Positions 54,162 through 63,057 of a stretch of 64,000 bases of DNA are shown here, one piece after another; the stretch's first letter is position 1, and every line of letters starts with the position of its first letter. The notes under the pieces were generated by a model. It saw only the letters and a list, made by a program, of their open reading frames with translations, did no database searches and was not told where the DNA came from. Both the position numbers and the translations under genes were made by a program. This DNA comes from Haloferula sp. BvORR071 (GTDB lineage: Bacteria; Verrucomicrobiota; Verrucomicrobiia; Verrucomicrobiales; Akkermansiaceae): contig NZ_BATP01000030.1 in the NCBI RefSeq assembly GCF_000739615.1, forward strand, positions 124,001-188,000. The letters are read 5' to 3'.

Positions 54162-54923
54162 TTACTTGGCCTTGAGAGCGCCATTCGGAGCGCCGTCCGG
54201 CGTGTTGCCGAAGATCTGGTTGTTCTTGAAGCTTTGGATCAGGCCCGTGCCCACGCGCTTCAGGCCGTCGGCCACGCTGAAGCAGACGACGCTGTTGCTG
54301 AGGATCGCCTTGCCCTTCGGGTTCACCACCACGCCTTGGTTGCAGGCTTGGATCGTGGTCTTGTCGATGAAGGCGACGCTGCTGGAAGTGGCGGCCGGAG
54401 TCAGGGAGATCCCGGCACCGAGGCACTCCTCAATCGCGCAATTGCGCAAGGTCACCTGCACGCCGGTAGCGGCGGCGTTGACCTCTTCGATCCCGGTGGT
54501 GAAGCCCTTGATCCGGCAGTTCTCCAAGTACACGGCGCCAGCTTGGAAGATTTTCACGCCAGCCAAGCCGGTCTCAAAGCCGTCGAGCTGGAGGTTGCGG
54601 AGGATCACCACATCGGTGGCCGCGGCATTGATGACGATCCCATTCACGGCGGCACCCAGGATGTTGCCCTCCATCCCGCCGCCATCAATGGTGATGGATT
54701 TCGTGATGGTCACCGCTCCGAAGCTGCCGGGATCGAGGATATTGATCACCCCCTTGGCGGCGGTCTTGGAGATCACTCCGGCAAAGGTCTTGCAAGGAGC
54801 AGTGCGGCTGCCGGGGTTGACATCGTCTCCCACGCCGGAGACCCAGGTGCGACTGGCCTGGGCAGAGGAGATGTGGGTCAGCGAGAACAGGATCAGGGCG
54901 GTGAGGGAGGCTAGAATCTTCAT
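54162..54923 (-). CDS. Secreted right-handed beta-helix protein
   Basis: 253 residues with a signal peptide (about 1-23). RTWVSGVGDDVNPGSRTAPCKTFAG is the common start of this family, in which a Cys-containing PCKTF turn leads into a parallel beta-helix (INILDPGSFGAVTITKSITIDGGG, VVILRNLQLDGF, GVQVTLRNCAIEECLG, AFIDKTTIQACNQGVVV). Asn/Gly ladder residues are regular. Similar proteins occur as large paralogue families in this phylum; ligand or enzymatic activity is not known. Confidence 0.85.
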   Translation of the reverse strand: MKILASLTALILFSLTHISSAQASRTWVSGVGDDVNPGSRTAPCKTFAGVISKTAAKGVINILDPGSFGAVTITKSITIDGGGMEGNILGAAVNGIVINAAATDVVILRNLQLDGFETGLAGVKIFQAGAVYLENCRIKGFTTGIEEVNAAATGVQVTLRNCAIEECLGAGISLTPAATSSSVAFIDKTTIQACNQGVVVNPKGKAILSNSVVCFSVADGLKRVGTGLIQSFKNNQIFGNTPDGAPNGALKAK

Positions 54924-55186
54924 GTCCGCGAGAGGATGCTCAGGGACCTAACAAATAACAAGGACAGCTCATGTGGCAGTCCCGTAATCCGGCGATTGCC
55001 CACAGCTCCGTAGTGCGATCTCCCAGAGAGATCGCCATTCGACAAGATCGCGTCGCGGAACAGGCCTCCTCCCGACTGGCAGCCAAGGGACTGGAATTTT
55101 CAGAGTCACGGGCGAAGCTCGTCCTCCAAGGAAAGGTCGCGGGCTGCGGAGCCCACCCGGAAAATTCACTCCAAGCGAATCACAAC

Positions 55187-55762
55187 ATGAAGGCTCTCGT
55201 TACTATCTCCCTCGTAGCCACCTGGCTGGTCCTGCCGACCGTGATCCAAGCGCAGCGGGCGGAAGCACCGGACCAGGCACCCGGCAAGGCAGAGGCTCCG
55301 GCGTCCCCCGATCCAAATCTCGCCAAGATCCCTGCGGGATACCGGGATTGGCGGCTGATCTCGGTCGCGCGGGAGGAAGGTAAGCAGAATGACATCCGGG
55401 CCATCCTTGGCAACGACATCGCGGTCAAAGCCTATCAGGAAGGTACTCTGCCCTTTCCGGATGGTGCAATCATCGCGCGGATCGCCTGGAGCCTGGTCCC
55501 TTCGGAGGAGAACAACAAGGTCTTCGGCCAGGCCCAATCCTTCATCGCCGGGGCGCCCAAGAACGGGGTCCAGTTCATGTTCAAGGACTCGAAGAAGTAC
55601 GCCGCCACCGGTGGCTGGGGCTTCGCCCAATTCAGCGAAGCCACGGGTGAGCCCGCCAGCGAGTCCATGCTCGCGACTTGCTTCCCCTGCCACCAGCCGG
55701 TCGCGGCCAGGGATCTTGTTTTCACCCGCTACTCCTTGAGCGGCCTCGCGGGTCAGAAGTGA
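55187..55762 (+). CDS. Secreted cytochrome P460-like haem protein
   Basis: 191 residues from ATG 55187 with a signal peptide (about 1-22). The body (IPAGYRDWRLISVAREEGKQNDIRAILGND, in parts; GTLPFPDGAIIARIAWSL; GWGFAQF) matches the P460 family, and the C-terminal CFPCHQPVAARDLVFTRYS is a c-type haem motif at the family's position. In nitrosomonad P460 a Lys cross-links to the haem; Lys is present in several places here but the cross-link cannot be assigned. Likely roles are hydroxylamine/NO or other small-molecule oxidation. It ends 15 bases before the convergent fusion gene. Confidence 0.85.
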   Translation: MKALVTISLVATWLVLPTVIQAQRAEAPDQAPGKAEAPASPDPNLAKIPAGYRDWRLISVAREEGKQNDIRAILGNDIAVKAYQEGTLPFPDGAIIARIAWSLVPSEENNKVFGQAQSFIAGAPKNGVQFMFKDSKKYAATGGWGFAQFSEATGEPASESMLATCFPCHQPVAARDLVFTRYSLSGLAGQK

Positions 55763-55777
55763 GCCATCGGCCCTTCC

Positions 55778-58700
55778 CTACTCCGGCTGCGCCTCGATGC
55801 GGAAGAAGGTCTGCTTGCTATCTGGCGGCGGGCTGTAGGTGGCTGTGATGCGCTCGTAGTCCGTGCCGGGAAGGTCCTGGTGCTGGATATTGGTGAGCGC
55901 CGCATCGATGTTCGTCCAAGCGCTCAGGTCGCTGGTAGCGGTGACGTGATAGACGCCACCAGCCGGGGCCTTGCGGACCAGGTAGGTCAGGGTGACACTG
56001 CCATCCGCGGCGTGGGTGAAGGGCACCGAGAAGCGATCATAGGCCGTCGGGCTGCCGCCGAAGGCGAACTCGGCGAAGTTGCTGTTGCCGTCGTGCTCGG
56101 GATCGAGGTCGAGGCCGTGAAGGTGAGTCAAGCCGGGCAGCCAAGTGGCAAGCCATTGCTGGTAGGGCGGCAACTTGCCGGTTTCCTGCACGAGTTCCTG
56201 GATCTCGGTGGCGGAGAGAGCGCGGCCGTGAATGCGGAACTGGTCCAGGTCGCCCTGGTAGCTGGTGGCTGCGCCAGCGGGATTACCGCCAAAGCTGAGG
56301 ACCGAGTTCGCGTTCAGCAGATCGGTACTGCCGGTGCCGGTCGCCTCGAGCACGCCGTTCACATAGAGCTTCATTACCCCGGTGGCACGCACGCGGGTGG
56401 CGGCGATGTGAACCCAATTGCCGGTGCTCACCGAGCTGGTGCCGTGGATCACGGCATTCGGCTGGGCGCCGCCAGCGAAGCCGGTCTGGAAGGAAATGCG
56501 GTCCACCAGGCCGCCCTGGTTGTTGCTGCCCCGAGTCCCCGCGATCATGAAATCGTTGCTAGGCCCGGGGGCATCCGCCGTGACGATGGCGCGCCCGGAG
56601 GGCGGTGCATTGGTGACCTGGAAGGCCTGCGTGGTCCGCATCCAGAAGGAGATCGTGAAGTCACCGGTGGCCACATTCGACATCGAGACCAGCTCGCCGG
56701 AGCCATCGAAGGAAAGCGCGCCGCCGAATTTGCCGGTGATCCAATCGGACGGCTCCATGCCGAGCAGGGTGCCGTGACGCTCTGCGGGCGAGCTGTCGAT
56801 GGCGGTGCTGCCCGTGCCCTCATCGAGCTTCAGCCAGGCGAGCAAGCTGGCATCGGAGACGATCGTGTGGGTCTCACCGGAGGCGAAGTTGCCCAAGCCG
56901 CCAGCCGCTTGGGTTTTATTCGCGGGGAGGCTGACAATTACTTCGCCGAAGCGATGCGGGGTCAGCGTGATGGTGTAATCCGCACCACTTCCTGTTAGAC
57001 CGCTGACGCTGCCATTGAGCACGGAGAAGTCCGCGGCGCTCAGCCCGACAACCGGCTCCGAGAAGTGGACCGTCACATCAAAGGGGCCTCCCGCCCCGGA
57101 AGGCGCCGCGAGGTGCACTGCCGGTGCGGATGGCAGGGAGAGAATCCAATCGCCGATCACCTGTGCGGCCTTTTCGTCCACCATGCTCTTCGCGATCGGC
57201 GGCATCTTGAGCGTGCCGGCGGTGCCGTGGCGGACCTTGAGGATGGAACGCGCAAGATCACCGGGGACAATCACACGGTCACCGGCATCGAAGTACGGCA
57301 CCTCTAGTGCCCCGCGGATCAGGCCCTGCTCGGTCAAGGGCGTGGTCAGGCGGGCATCGAAGTAGGCACGCACGCCGCCAGGCCGGTGGCACTGCGAACA
57401 ATTCGAATCAATGTACGAGCGCACGCGGTCTTCCAGGCTGGCGCTGGTATCGCTGATATTGTGGCTCTTCAGGAACCAAGGTAGCTGCTCCGGATTGTAG
57501 GCGGAGTCGAACCAGCCAAGCGCGCCCATGGTTTCGAGCTGATTGGCAGTGCGGCCGGTGCGGTCATAGGTCAGGTCGCCATTGAGCTGCCAGGTCTTCA
57601 GTCCGAGAATGTGCCCGGCATTGCCATTGTGGCAGATCCGGCAATCGGTGCGGCTGGGATAATCCCAGGTCTGATTATGCGTGCCGCCACCCGCTTCATG
57701 GATGGTGATCGGCTCGCTCAAGCCATCCGGCAAGAGCTCGGCATCGCTGCCATCCGGCCGCCAGCGGTAGGTCACACCGTAAGGCTCGCCGCTCGCGGGC
57801 ACGACGATGAAGCGGGTCTCAAGCCGGCGGTGGGTGTTGGGATTGCTCTCATCCGTCGCGAGCTCGAAGTGCTTGATGAAGACGGTGCCAGCCGGGAAGG
57901 ACCAGCTGCCTTCCGGATTAAAGCCGATCTTCTCCTCCGGCGTGTTGTGGGTGCCGTTGTTAGGCAGCGCGATCCAGCGCTTCTTGAGCGCGGAATCCGA
58001 CCACAGCGGCGCATTCACGCCATAGGGGATGACGCCTTGCGCCGGGGTCAGGGTGGCGAGATTCGAGAAGGCGCCGGTCTGCGACAGCAAGGCCGGAGGC
58101 TGGCTCACCACGATGGTCGGCTGCCAAGCTTGGTTCGCGTAAAGGAATTGCGCGGGAGCCAACGCGGTGGGAGCGATGCGAACTTCGTCAAAGCGCGCAT
58201 CCAGAGCGTAATCGGCCGGGCCGCCACCGTACATGCCGCGGCCGACCGTCCAATAGCTCGAGGGAAGGTTCCCATGGTAGCCAGTCTGCTGGCCGATCTG
58301 GGTGTAGCTGCCATTGGCATAAGAATAAACCGTGACCGTGCCAGCGGAGACATTGCCGACGATCGCCAGGTGATACCATTGGCTCACCGGGAAGTTGGCC
58401 TTGGTGAGCAGCTTGATCGGCACCGAGTTCCATTGGCCGTCGGCAGGATTGATCGTGCGGATGTCGAGGAAGAGGTCGCCTTCTGCCAAAGCTACGAGCG
58501 AATTGCCCGCGCCGTTGCGGCCCCAGCGCATCAGCCGGAAGGGCTGGATCGGCGGGCCGTTCTCGGTATCGATCGAGGTCGTGCCAGAAGTACCGTCGAG
58601 GCCGAAGAAGCACTGGTAAGAGCCGTTGGTCAACGAGCCTGAAGCGGGACGGAAGCTGAGCTCCACCGTGAAGTCATCGAGCTTCCCGAACTTGTCCGCC

Positions 58701-60370
58701 AAGGTCAGGCCGCCGACGGCATTGCCCGGGTAGCCGTCGGCATCACCTGCCCCCACACTGCGCACCGAGGCATTGTTGCCAGCGACTCCGGCAGGGATCA
58801 GGCCATTGGTGGTCGAGGAATAGGTGACATTCGCCCCCGAGGTCGACTCATCGTCCGTCACCATCAGGGAGAGACCGTTGTTGATCGAATCGCCGGCCTT
58901 GTTGCCTGGATTGTCCGAAACGTAGCCGGAGCTGTTCGATGCCGCTTGGTCCTCGAAGCGGTACCACACGGGATTCGCCGTGGCGGGCGGCTCGACCGCC
59001 AGCTTCATGAAGCGGCCGCGGGTACCGGTGCCGTTGATCTTGATGAAGACCGGCTCGCCGGCTTGGTCGCGCCCAATCGTCGAGGTGCCGCTATAGACGC
59101 TGCCGCTGGGCATGTCCGTGAGGATCGTGCCGGTGGCGCTGCCATTAGCGTAGTCAAAGGCACGGATGCGGCCGCTGACGTTGTCGACCGTGATGAACTT
59201 GCCGACCAGCGAAGGATGGGCGGCACCCCGATAGACGAAGCCGCCGACCACGCAACCGTCCGGCCCGGCGGCGTGCGCGACGCTCCACACCGGCTCCGTG
59301 AGCGTGCCGTGGATCACGGCGGGCTGGGCCTGCGGACCGGGCCCCGTGCCCTCGCGGAAAGGCCAGCCGTAGTTGGCACCGGGCGCGAGGATGGAAAGCT
59401 CTTCCTGGGTATCCTGACCACTCTCGCCAACCCAAGTGCGCTGGGTCACCGGGTCATAAGAGAAGCGATAGGGCTGGCGGAAACCAATCGCGTAGAACTC
59501 CTCCAGATTCGCGCCGCCGGCGTCCACGAAGGGATTGTCGTTAGGGATGGTGTAGTGCGCGGTGAAGCTATTCGGCCAGCCAGCGGGCATGGTGATCTGC
59601 GCGGGCTGGCGGCGGATCGCATGGCTGCCCGCCTTCTGGTCCACGTCGATGCGCATGACGCCGGAAAACAGGCGCTCATTGATGCGCTGGCCGACGTTGT
59701 ATTGGTCGTTCGCGCCGCCCTCATCGCCGATCGCGTAGTAGAGGTAGCCGTCCGGCCCGAACATCATGCAGCCGCTGTCATGGAACTGCTGGCGGTCATA
59801 CTGCTGCACGAGGATCTGCTCGCTGGCCGGATCCGCGGCCTGGCTGCCATCCGGCACGGTGAAGCGGGACAGGCGCCAGTAGGCATTATTGCCATCGCCG
59901 CCGGTGGCGGGTGCCCACTTGTAAGTGATGTAAACGTAGCCGCGGTTCGGCGATCCGGCTTGGCCAAATTCCGGATGGAAGACCAGCCAGTCCATCCCGC
60001 TATCGCTGGAGGTGAAGGTATTCGCCCGCCAGTCGAGGAAGGTCTCGGTGGTGTTCGCGCTGGGGCTGTCCTCGAAGAGGAAGATCCTGCCCTCCTTGGC
60101 GATGCAGAGCAGCTTGTTCGTGCCCGGATAGGGCGTCAGGTGCGTCGGCAGGTTGATATTGATCCCCTGGTAGGTCTCGTTGACCGTCCACTCGCCGCCG
60201 GCAGTGGGTTCCACGGCCGGGAATTTCCCGCCGAGATAGGGGCCGATGGCCTCCGGCGCATCCAAGCCCGGCTGGGCGTGGAGGGTGCTGAGCGAGGCGA
60301 TTAGTAGGACCGGAGCGCAAGCGGCCCGGAGCAGGCACAGGCCTGCCCGGAGAAAGGGCGGGTTCGACAT
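55778..60370 (-). CDS. Secreted PQQ-type sugar dehydrogenase / LamG / di-haem cytochrome fusion
   Basis: 1530 residues from ATG 60370. Signal peptide about 1-35; glucose/sorbosone dehydrogenase propeller about 60-430 (GRIFLFEDSP, GYVYITYKWAP, GFRQPYRFSYDP). First LamG/ConA domain about 465-745; SO2930-type cytochrome about 755-1075 with CRICH (910/913/914) and CSQCH (991/994/995). Ig-like domain about 1085-1160 (VTVHFSEPVVGLSAADFSV); second LamG domain about 1170-1390; C-terminal beta domain. It shares the dehydrogenase and cytochrome modules, in order, with the protein at 3512-8179, but has LamG domains instead of ThuA. Probably oxidises saccharides bound by its own LamG domains. Confidence 0.88.
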   Translation of the reverse strand: MSNPPFLRAGLCLLRAACAPVLLIASLSTLHAQPGLDAPEAIGPYLGGKFPAVEPTAGGEWTVNETYQGININLPTHLTPYPGTNKLLCIAKEGRIFLFEDSPSANTTETFLDWRANTFTSSDSGMDWLVFHPEFGQAGSPNRGYVYITYKWAPATGGDGNNAYWRLSRFTVPDGSQAADPASEQILVQQYDRQQFHDSGCMMFGPDGYLYYAIGDEGGANDQYNVGQRINERLFSGVMRIDVDQKAGSHAIRRQPAQITMPAGWPNSFTAHYTIPNDNPFVDAGGANLEEFYAIGFRQPYRFSYDPVTQRTWVGESGQDTQEELSILAPGANYGWPFREGTGPGPQAQPAVIHGTLTEPVWSVAHAAGPDGCVVGGFVYRGAAHPSLVGKFITVDNVSGRIRAFDYANGSATGTILTDMPSGSVYSGTSTIGRDQAGEPVFIKINGTGTRGRFMKLAVEPPATANPVWYRFEDQAASNSSGYVSDNPGNKAGDSINNGLSLMVTDDESTSGANVTYSSTTNGLIPAGVAGNNASVRSVGAGDADGYPGNAVGGLTLADKFGKLDDFTVELSFRPASGSLTNGSYQCFFGLDGTSGTTSIDTENGPPIQPFRLMRWGRNGAGNSLVALAEGDLFLDIRTINPADGQWNSVPIKLLTKANFPVSQWYHLAIVGNVSAGTVTVYSYANGSYTQIGQQTGYHGNLPSSYWTVGRGMYGGGPADYALDARFDEVRIAPTALAPAQFLYANQAWQPTIVVSQPPALLSQTGAFSNLATLTPAQGVIPYGVNAPLWSDSALKKRWIALPNNGTHNTPEEKIGFNPEGSWSFPAGTVFIKHFELATDESNPNTHRRLETRFIVVPASGEPYGVTYRWRPDGSDAELLPDGLSEPITIHEAGGGTHNQTWDYPSRTDCRICHNGNAGHILGLKTWQLNGDLTYDRTGRTANQLETMGALGWFDSAYNPEQLPWFLKSHNISDTSASLEDRVRSYIDSNCSQCHRPGGVRAYFDARLTTPLTEQGLIRGALEVPYFDAGDRVIVPGDLARSILKVRHGTAGTLKMPPIAKSMVDEKAAQVIGDWILSLPSAPAVHLAAPSGAGGPFDVTVHFSEPVVGLSAADFSVLNGSVSGLTGSGADYTITLTPHRFGEVIVSLPANKTQAAGGLGNFASGETHTIVSDASLLAWLKLDEGTGSTAIDSSPAERHGTLLGMEPSDWITGKFGGALSFDGSGELVSMSNVATGDFTISFWMRTTQAFQVTNAPPSGRAIVTADAPGPSNDFMIAGTRGSNNQGGLVDRISFQTGFAGGAQPNAVIHGTSSVSTGNWVHIAATRVRATGVMKLYVNGVLEATGTGSTDLLNANSVLSFGGNPAGAATSYQGDLDQFRIHGRALSATEIQELVQETGKLPPYQQWLATWLPGLTHLHGLDLDPEHDGNSNFAEFAFGGSPTAYDRFSVPFTHAADGSVTLTYLVRKAPAGGVYHVTATSDLSAWTNIDAALTNIQHQDLPGTDYERITATYSPPPDSKQTFFRIEAQPE

Positions 60371-60561
60371 GGGTTTTGGGCTGAACCGAGGGCGGCGGGA
60401 CCGATACACAAACTTGTTTGATCCGGCAAACGGGCAGTTTGTAGCGGCTTGTGACGAAATCGCCCGAATTGTCCCAAACGTGAAGGCGGAGTGAAGAATT
60501 GGCGAGTTTGCGGGCGGAGATTGAAGCCAGCCCGGTCCCGGCACATGTTAGCTCGCACCCC

Positions 60562-61059
60562 ATGAGCGACGTTTTCAGGAACGAGCAGGATTGGCGGCCC
60601 ATCACCTTCGAAGGCGTGGTCTTACCACCCAGCCTGATGGGCATCTCGATCCTCGAAGCGGTATTGGATATTGAGGAAGAAGAGTTGGCCGCCTGGCTCT
60701 GGCGCCTGCCGATCTGCAAGGGGCTAAGGAAGAGCGCCCCGGCCGAGCGCTGCGCCCGTTGCGCGGAGCAGACGCTCAACCTGATGCTGGAGCACCGGGA
60801 GCAAGTGACCGCCGGGATTACGGAGCGCCTTGCGCTGCAGGGCCTGGACCCGGAGGCGACCTATCGGGAATGGGCCGCTGCCTTGGTCCGCATCATGGAA
60901 CTGAGCAAGAAAGTGAGAGGCCATCGCCACTGCCACTGGTCGGCTCCCGCCCATGCTTCGGATCACTATGCCGGGGCGGAAAGCGCCAAGCTGCTGCTAG
61001 GCAGGATCGATCTGCTCATTCGCAAGGTGGATGATTCGCGGGGCAAGAAAGGCCCCTGA
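60562..61059 (+). CDS. Uncharacterised cytosolic protein
   Basis: 165 residues from ATG 60562; earlier starts in frame lack support. Helical composition, with a Cys cluster (LPICKG, AERCARCAEQ) that could bind a metal, and a His-rich stretch (GHRHCHWSAPAHASDHYAG). No transmembrane segment or signal. I do not recognise a family. It precedes the MGMT-like gene by 80 bases in the same direction. Confidence 0.65.
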   Translation: MSDVFRNEQDWRPITFEGVVLPPSLMGISILEAVLDIEEEELAAWLWRLPICKGLRKSAPAERCARCAEQTLNLMLEHREQVTAGITERLALQGLDPEATYREWAAALVRIMELSKKVRGHRHCHWSAPAHASDHYAGAESAKLLLGRIDLLIRKVDDSRGKKGP

Positions 61060-61139
61060 GACGGGCCCGTCTCATGTCGGCCGAATGGATGCTGCCGGCT
61101 TGCGGCGCGGTGCCCGCTCCGCTTTGATCGGTCACTGCC

Positions 61140-61589
61140 ATGAAGACCTCCCGCAAGCCTTGGCGAACGAAGCTCCGGCCGGAGATGCAGCCGGAACTTG
61201 TCACCGATCCGAAAGGCCGTGGCCTGATGCTGCTGCCCACGCCGATGCTAGTGGCGGAGGAGATGGGCAAGGTCTACGCGGGACAGCTCCTCACGGTCTC
61301 CGCGCTGCGGGAGCGCATGGCGCGACGCTTCAAGGCGGACCTGAGTTGCCCGCTGATGACCGGCATCTTCTACAACCTCGTCGCCGGTGCGACGGAAGAG
61401 TACCTGGCGGAGGGCAAGGCTCCGCTGGCACCCTACTGGCGGGTGATCCCGGACAATGGGATCTTGAGTCCGAAGACACCCTTCGGTCCTGAACGCCAGG
61501 CCGAGCATTTGCAGCAGGAAGGACACAAGGTGCAGCCGAAGAAGGAGAAGCTGGAGGTAGTGGGCTTCCGCGGGGCGCTGGTGCCTTGA
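61140..61589 (+). CDS. MGMT-like (alkyltransferase-fold) protein
   Basis: 149 residues. The pattern GRGLMLLPTPMLVAEEMGKV, GQLLTVSALRERMARRFKAD and SCPLMTGIFYNLVAGATEE, then PYWRVIPDNGILSPKTPFG resembles the group of short proteins annotated as MGMT family, whose fold is that of the O6-alkylguanine transferase DNA-binding domain. The PCHR active site is absent; CPLMTGIF stands nearby. Such alkyltransferase-like proteins bind damaged DNA without transfer. The assignment is by resemblance and not sure. Confidence 0.6.
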   Translation: MKTSRKPWRTKLRPEMQPELVTDPKGRGLMLLPTPMLVAEEMGKVYAGQLLTVSALRERMARRFKADLSCPLMTGIFYNLVAGATEEYLAEGKAPLAPYWRVIPDNGILSPKTPFGPERQAEHLQQEGHKVQPKKEKLEVVGFRGALVP

Positions 61590-61659
61590 GCGGGCTGTGC
61601 GCGATCTCCCCTGAGGCTCCTTGTCCCTCTAACCGATTCCTGATCTCATCCGCCAAGCA

Positions 61660-62148
61660 ATGTCGCTCGACACCCCCGACCTCGAATCCCTGTGGCAGAT
61701 GGTGTGCGGGCAGTTTAGCGGCCCGCGGCACTCCGTCCATGGCCCGGACCATTGGCGGAGGGTGGAGCGCAATGGCCTGCTGCTGGCCACACGCACCGGC
61801 GCGGACATCGTGGTGGTTTCACTCTTCGCGCTCTTCCACGACAGTCGGCGCGTGAACGAATGCAACGATCCGGGCCATGGCCGCCGCGGCGCGGACTATG
61901 CGGCGAGCCTGCGCGGTAAGACATTCGACCTAACAGACGAACGTTTCGATCTTCTCTACGAGGCCTGCGCCGGTCACACCGATATCGACCATCACGATGA
62001 TCCCACCATCGGCACCTGCTGGGATGCCGACCGGCTTGATCTCGGCCGCGTAGGATTGGTTCCCGATCCTGACTTCATGAGCACCGCCTTCGGAAAGGAG
62101 ATCGCCTTGCAGGGCTCAGTCGAGAGCTTCTTATCCGCCCAAACCTGA
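61660..62148 (+). CDS. HD-domain phosphohydrolase
   Basis: 162 residues, a compact HD domain: SVHGPDHWRRVERNGLLLA (first His), FALFHDSRRVN (the HD pair), a GHGRRGADYA helix and ACAGHTDIDHHDDPTIGTCWDADRLDL. Metal-dependent hydrolysis of a nucleotide or other phosphate ester is expected; the substrate cannot be deduced. Nine bases separate it from the rhomboid gene, so the two may be one transcript. Confidence 0.87.
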   Translation: MSLDTPDLESLWQMVCGQFSGPRHSVHGPDHWRRVERNGLLLATRTGADIVVVSLFALFHDSRRVNECNDPGHGRRGADYAASLRGKTFDLTDERFDLLYEACAGHTDIDHHDDPTIGTCWDADRLDLGRVGLVPDPDFMSTAFGKEIALQGSVESFLSAQT

Positions 62149-62156
62149 GCACATCC

Positions 62157-63056
62157 ATGACCGAGGAGACCGACGCACCCGAGATCGGGCCAGCAGCCCA
62201 GCGCCAGACCTGGATCACGCCGCTATTCGTGATGATCTGCGTGGGCATCCACATCGGCCTGCTGATGCGCGAGGACCGCTATACATGGGAAACGCTGGCG
62301 AGATTCGGCCATCTCACCGCGGAGCGGATCTGGGGAGAAGGCGGCTACTGGGCCATTCTGACCACTACCTTCGTCCATCTGGAGATCTGGCACCTCGCCT
62401 TCAACATGTACTGGCTGTGGGTGCTCGGCAGCAAGCTCGAGCTCGCGATCGGCTGGTGGCGATTCATGCTCTTCTATCTCGCCGCCGCCTTTATCGCTTC
62501 GGCCTTCCAACTCGCTGTTTCGGATACCACCGGGATCGGCGCTTCCGGTGCGGTCTATGCCATCTTTGGCTTCATGTGGATCGCACGGGCCCGCTACCCG
62601 GGCTTCGCCGAACTCATGAATGACAAGACGGTGAAGCTCTTCCTCGTATGGCTTGTGGTCTGCATCGTGATGACCCGGCTCAATCTCCTGCCGGTCGCGA
62701 ATACCGCGCATTTCGCCGGCCTGCTCTTCGGTGCCGCTATCGCAGAGGCCACCGGGAAGCGACACCGCACGCTGGCATCGGTTGGATCGGTCGTGCTGGT
62801 GATTCTCGCCATCGTCCCATTGTTCTGGTGCCCGTGGTCAGCCGCTTGGCTGAAAACGGAAGCTTACCGGGAGCACGCCGCACAGCACTACGAGAAGGCG
62901 ATCGCGTTCTATGATCGCGTCCTCGAAAAGGAGCCGCAGAATTCCTGGGCTTATCAGAACCGTAGCTACGCCCACCAGAGCATTGGCGATATGAAGGGTG
63001 CGCGCGAGGACTTGGAAAAGGCGCGCGCGATCGATCCTTCCATCCCGTTGGAATAG
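62157..63056 (+). CDS. Rhomboid intramembrane protease with C-terminal TPR
   Basis: 299 residues with about six transmembrane helices. Catalytic Ser in TGIGASGAVYAIFG and His in VANTAHFAGLLFGA; the N-terminal loop HLEIWHLAFNMYWLWVLGS carries the conserved Asn. After the last helix a short TPR unit (HAAQHYEKAIAFYDRVLEKEP, NRSYAHQSIGDMKGAREDLEKA) points into the cytosol. The protease cleaves membrane proteins within the bilayer; the TPR may recruit a partner. The gene ends one base before the convergent cytochrome gene. Confidence 0.9.
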   Translation: MTEETDAPEIGPAAQRQTWITPLFVMICVGIHIGLLMREDRYTWETLARFGHLTAERIWGEGGYWAILTTTFVHLEIWHLAFNMYWLWVLGSKLELAIGWWRFMLFYLAAAFIASAFQLAVSDTTGIGASGAVYAIFGFMWIARARYPGFAELMNDKTVKLFLVWLVVCIVMTRLNLLPVANTAHFAGLLFGAAIAEATGKRHRTLASVGSVVLVILAIVPLFWCPWSAAWLKTEAYREHAAQHYEKAIAFYDRVLEKEPQNSWAYQNRSYAHQSIGDMKGAREDLEKARAIDPSIPLE

Positions 63057-63057
63057 C

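Noticed and set aside
58946-60304. Long plus-strand frame of about 450 codons
   Set aside because: Antisense to the large PQQ/LamG fusion; no domain, no start context, and composition rich in Arg/Ala/Gly typical of antisense frames.
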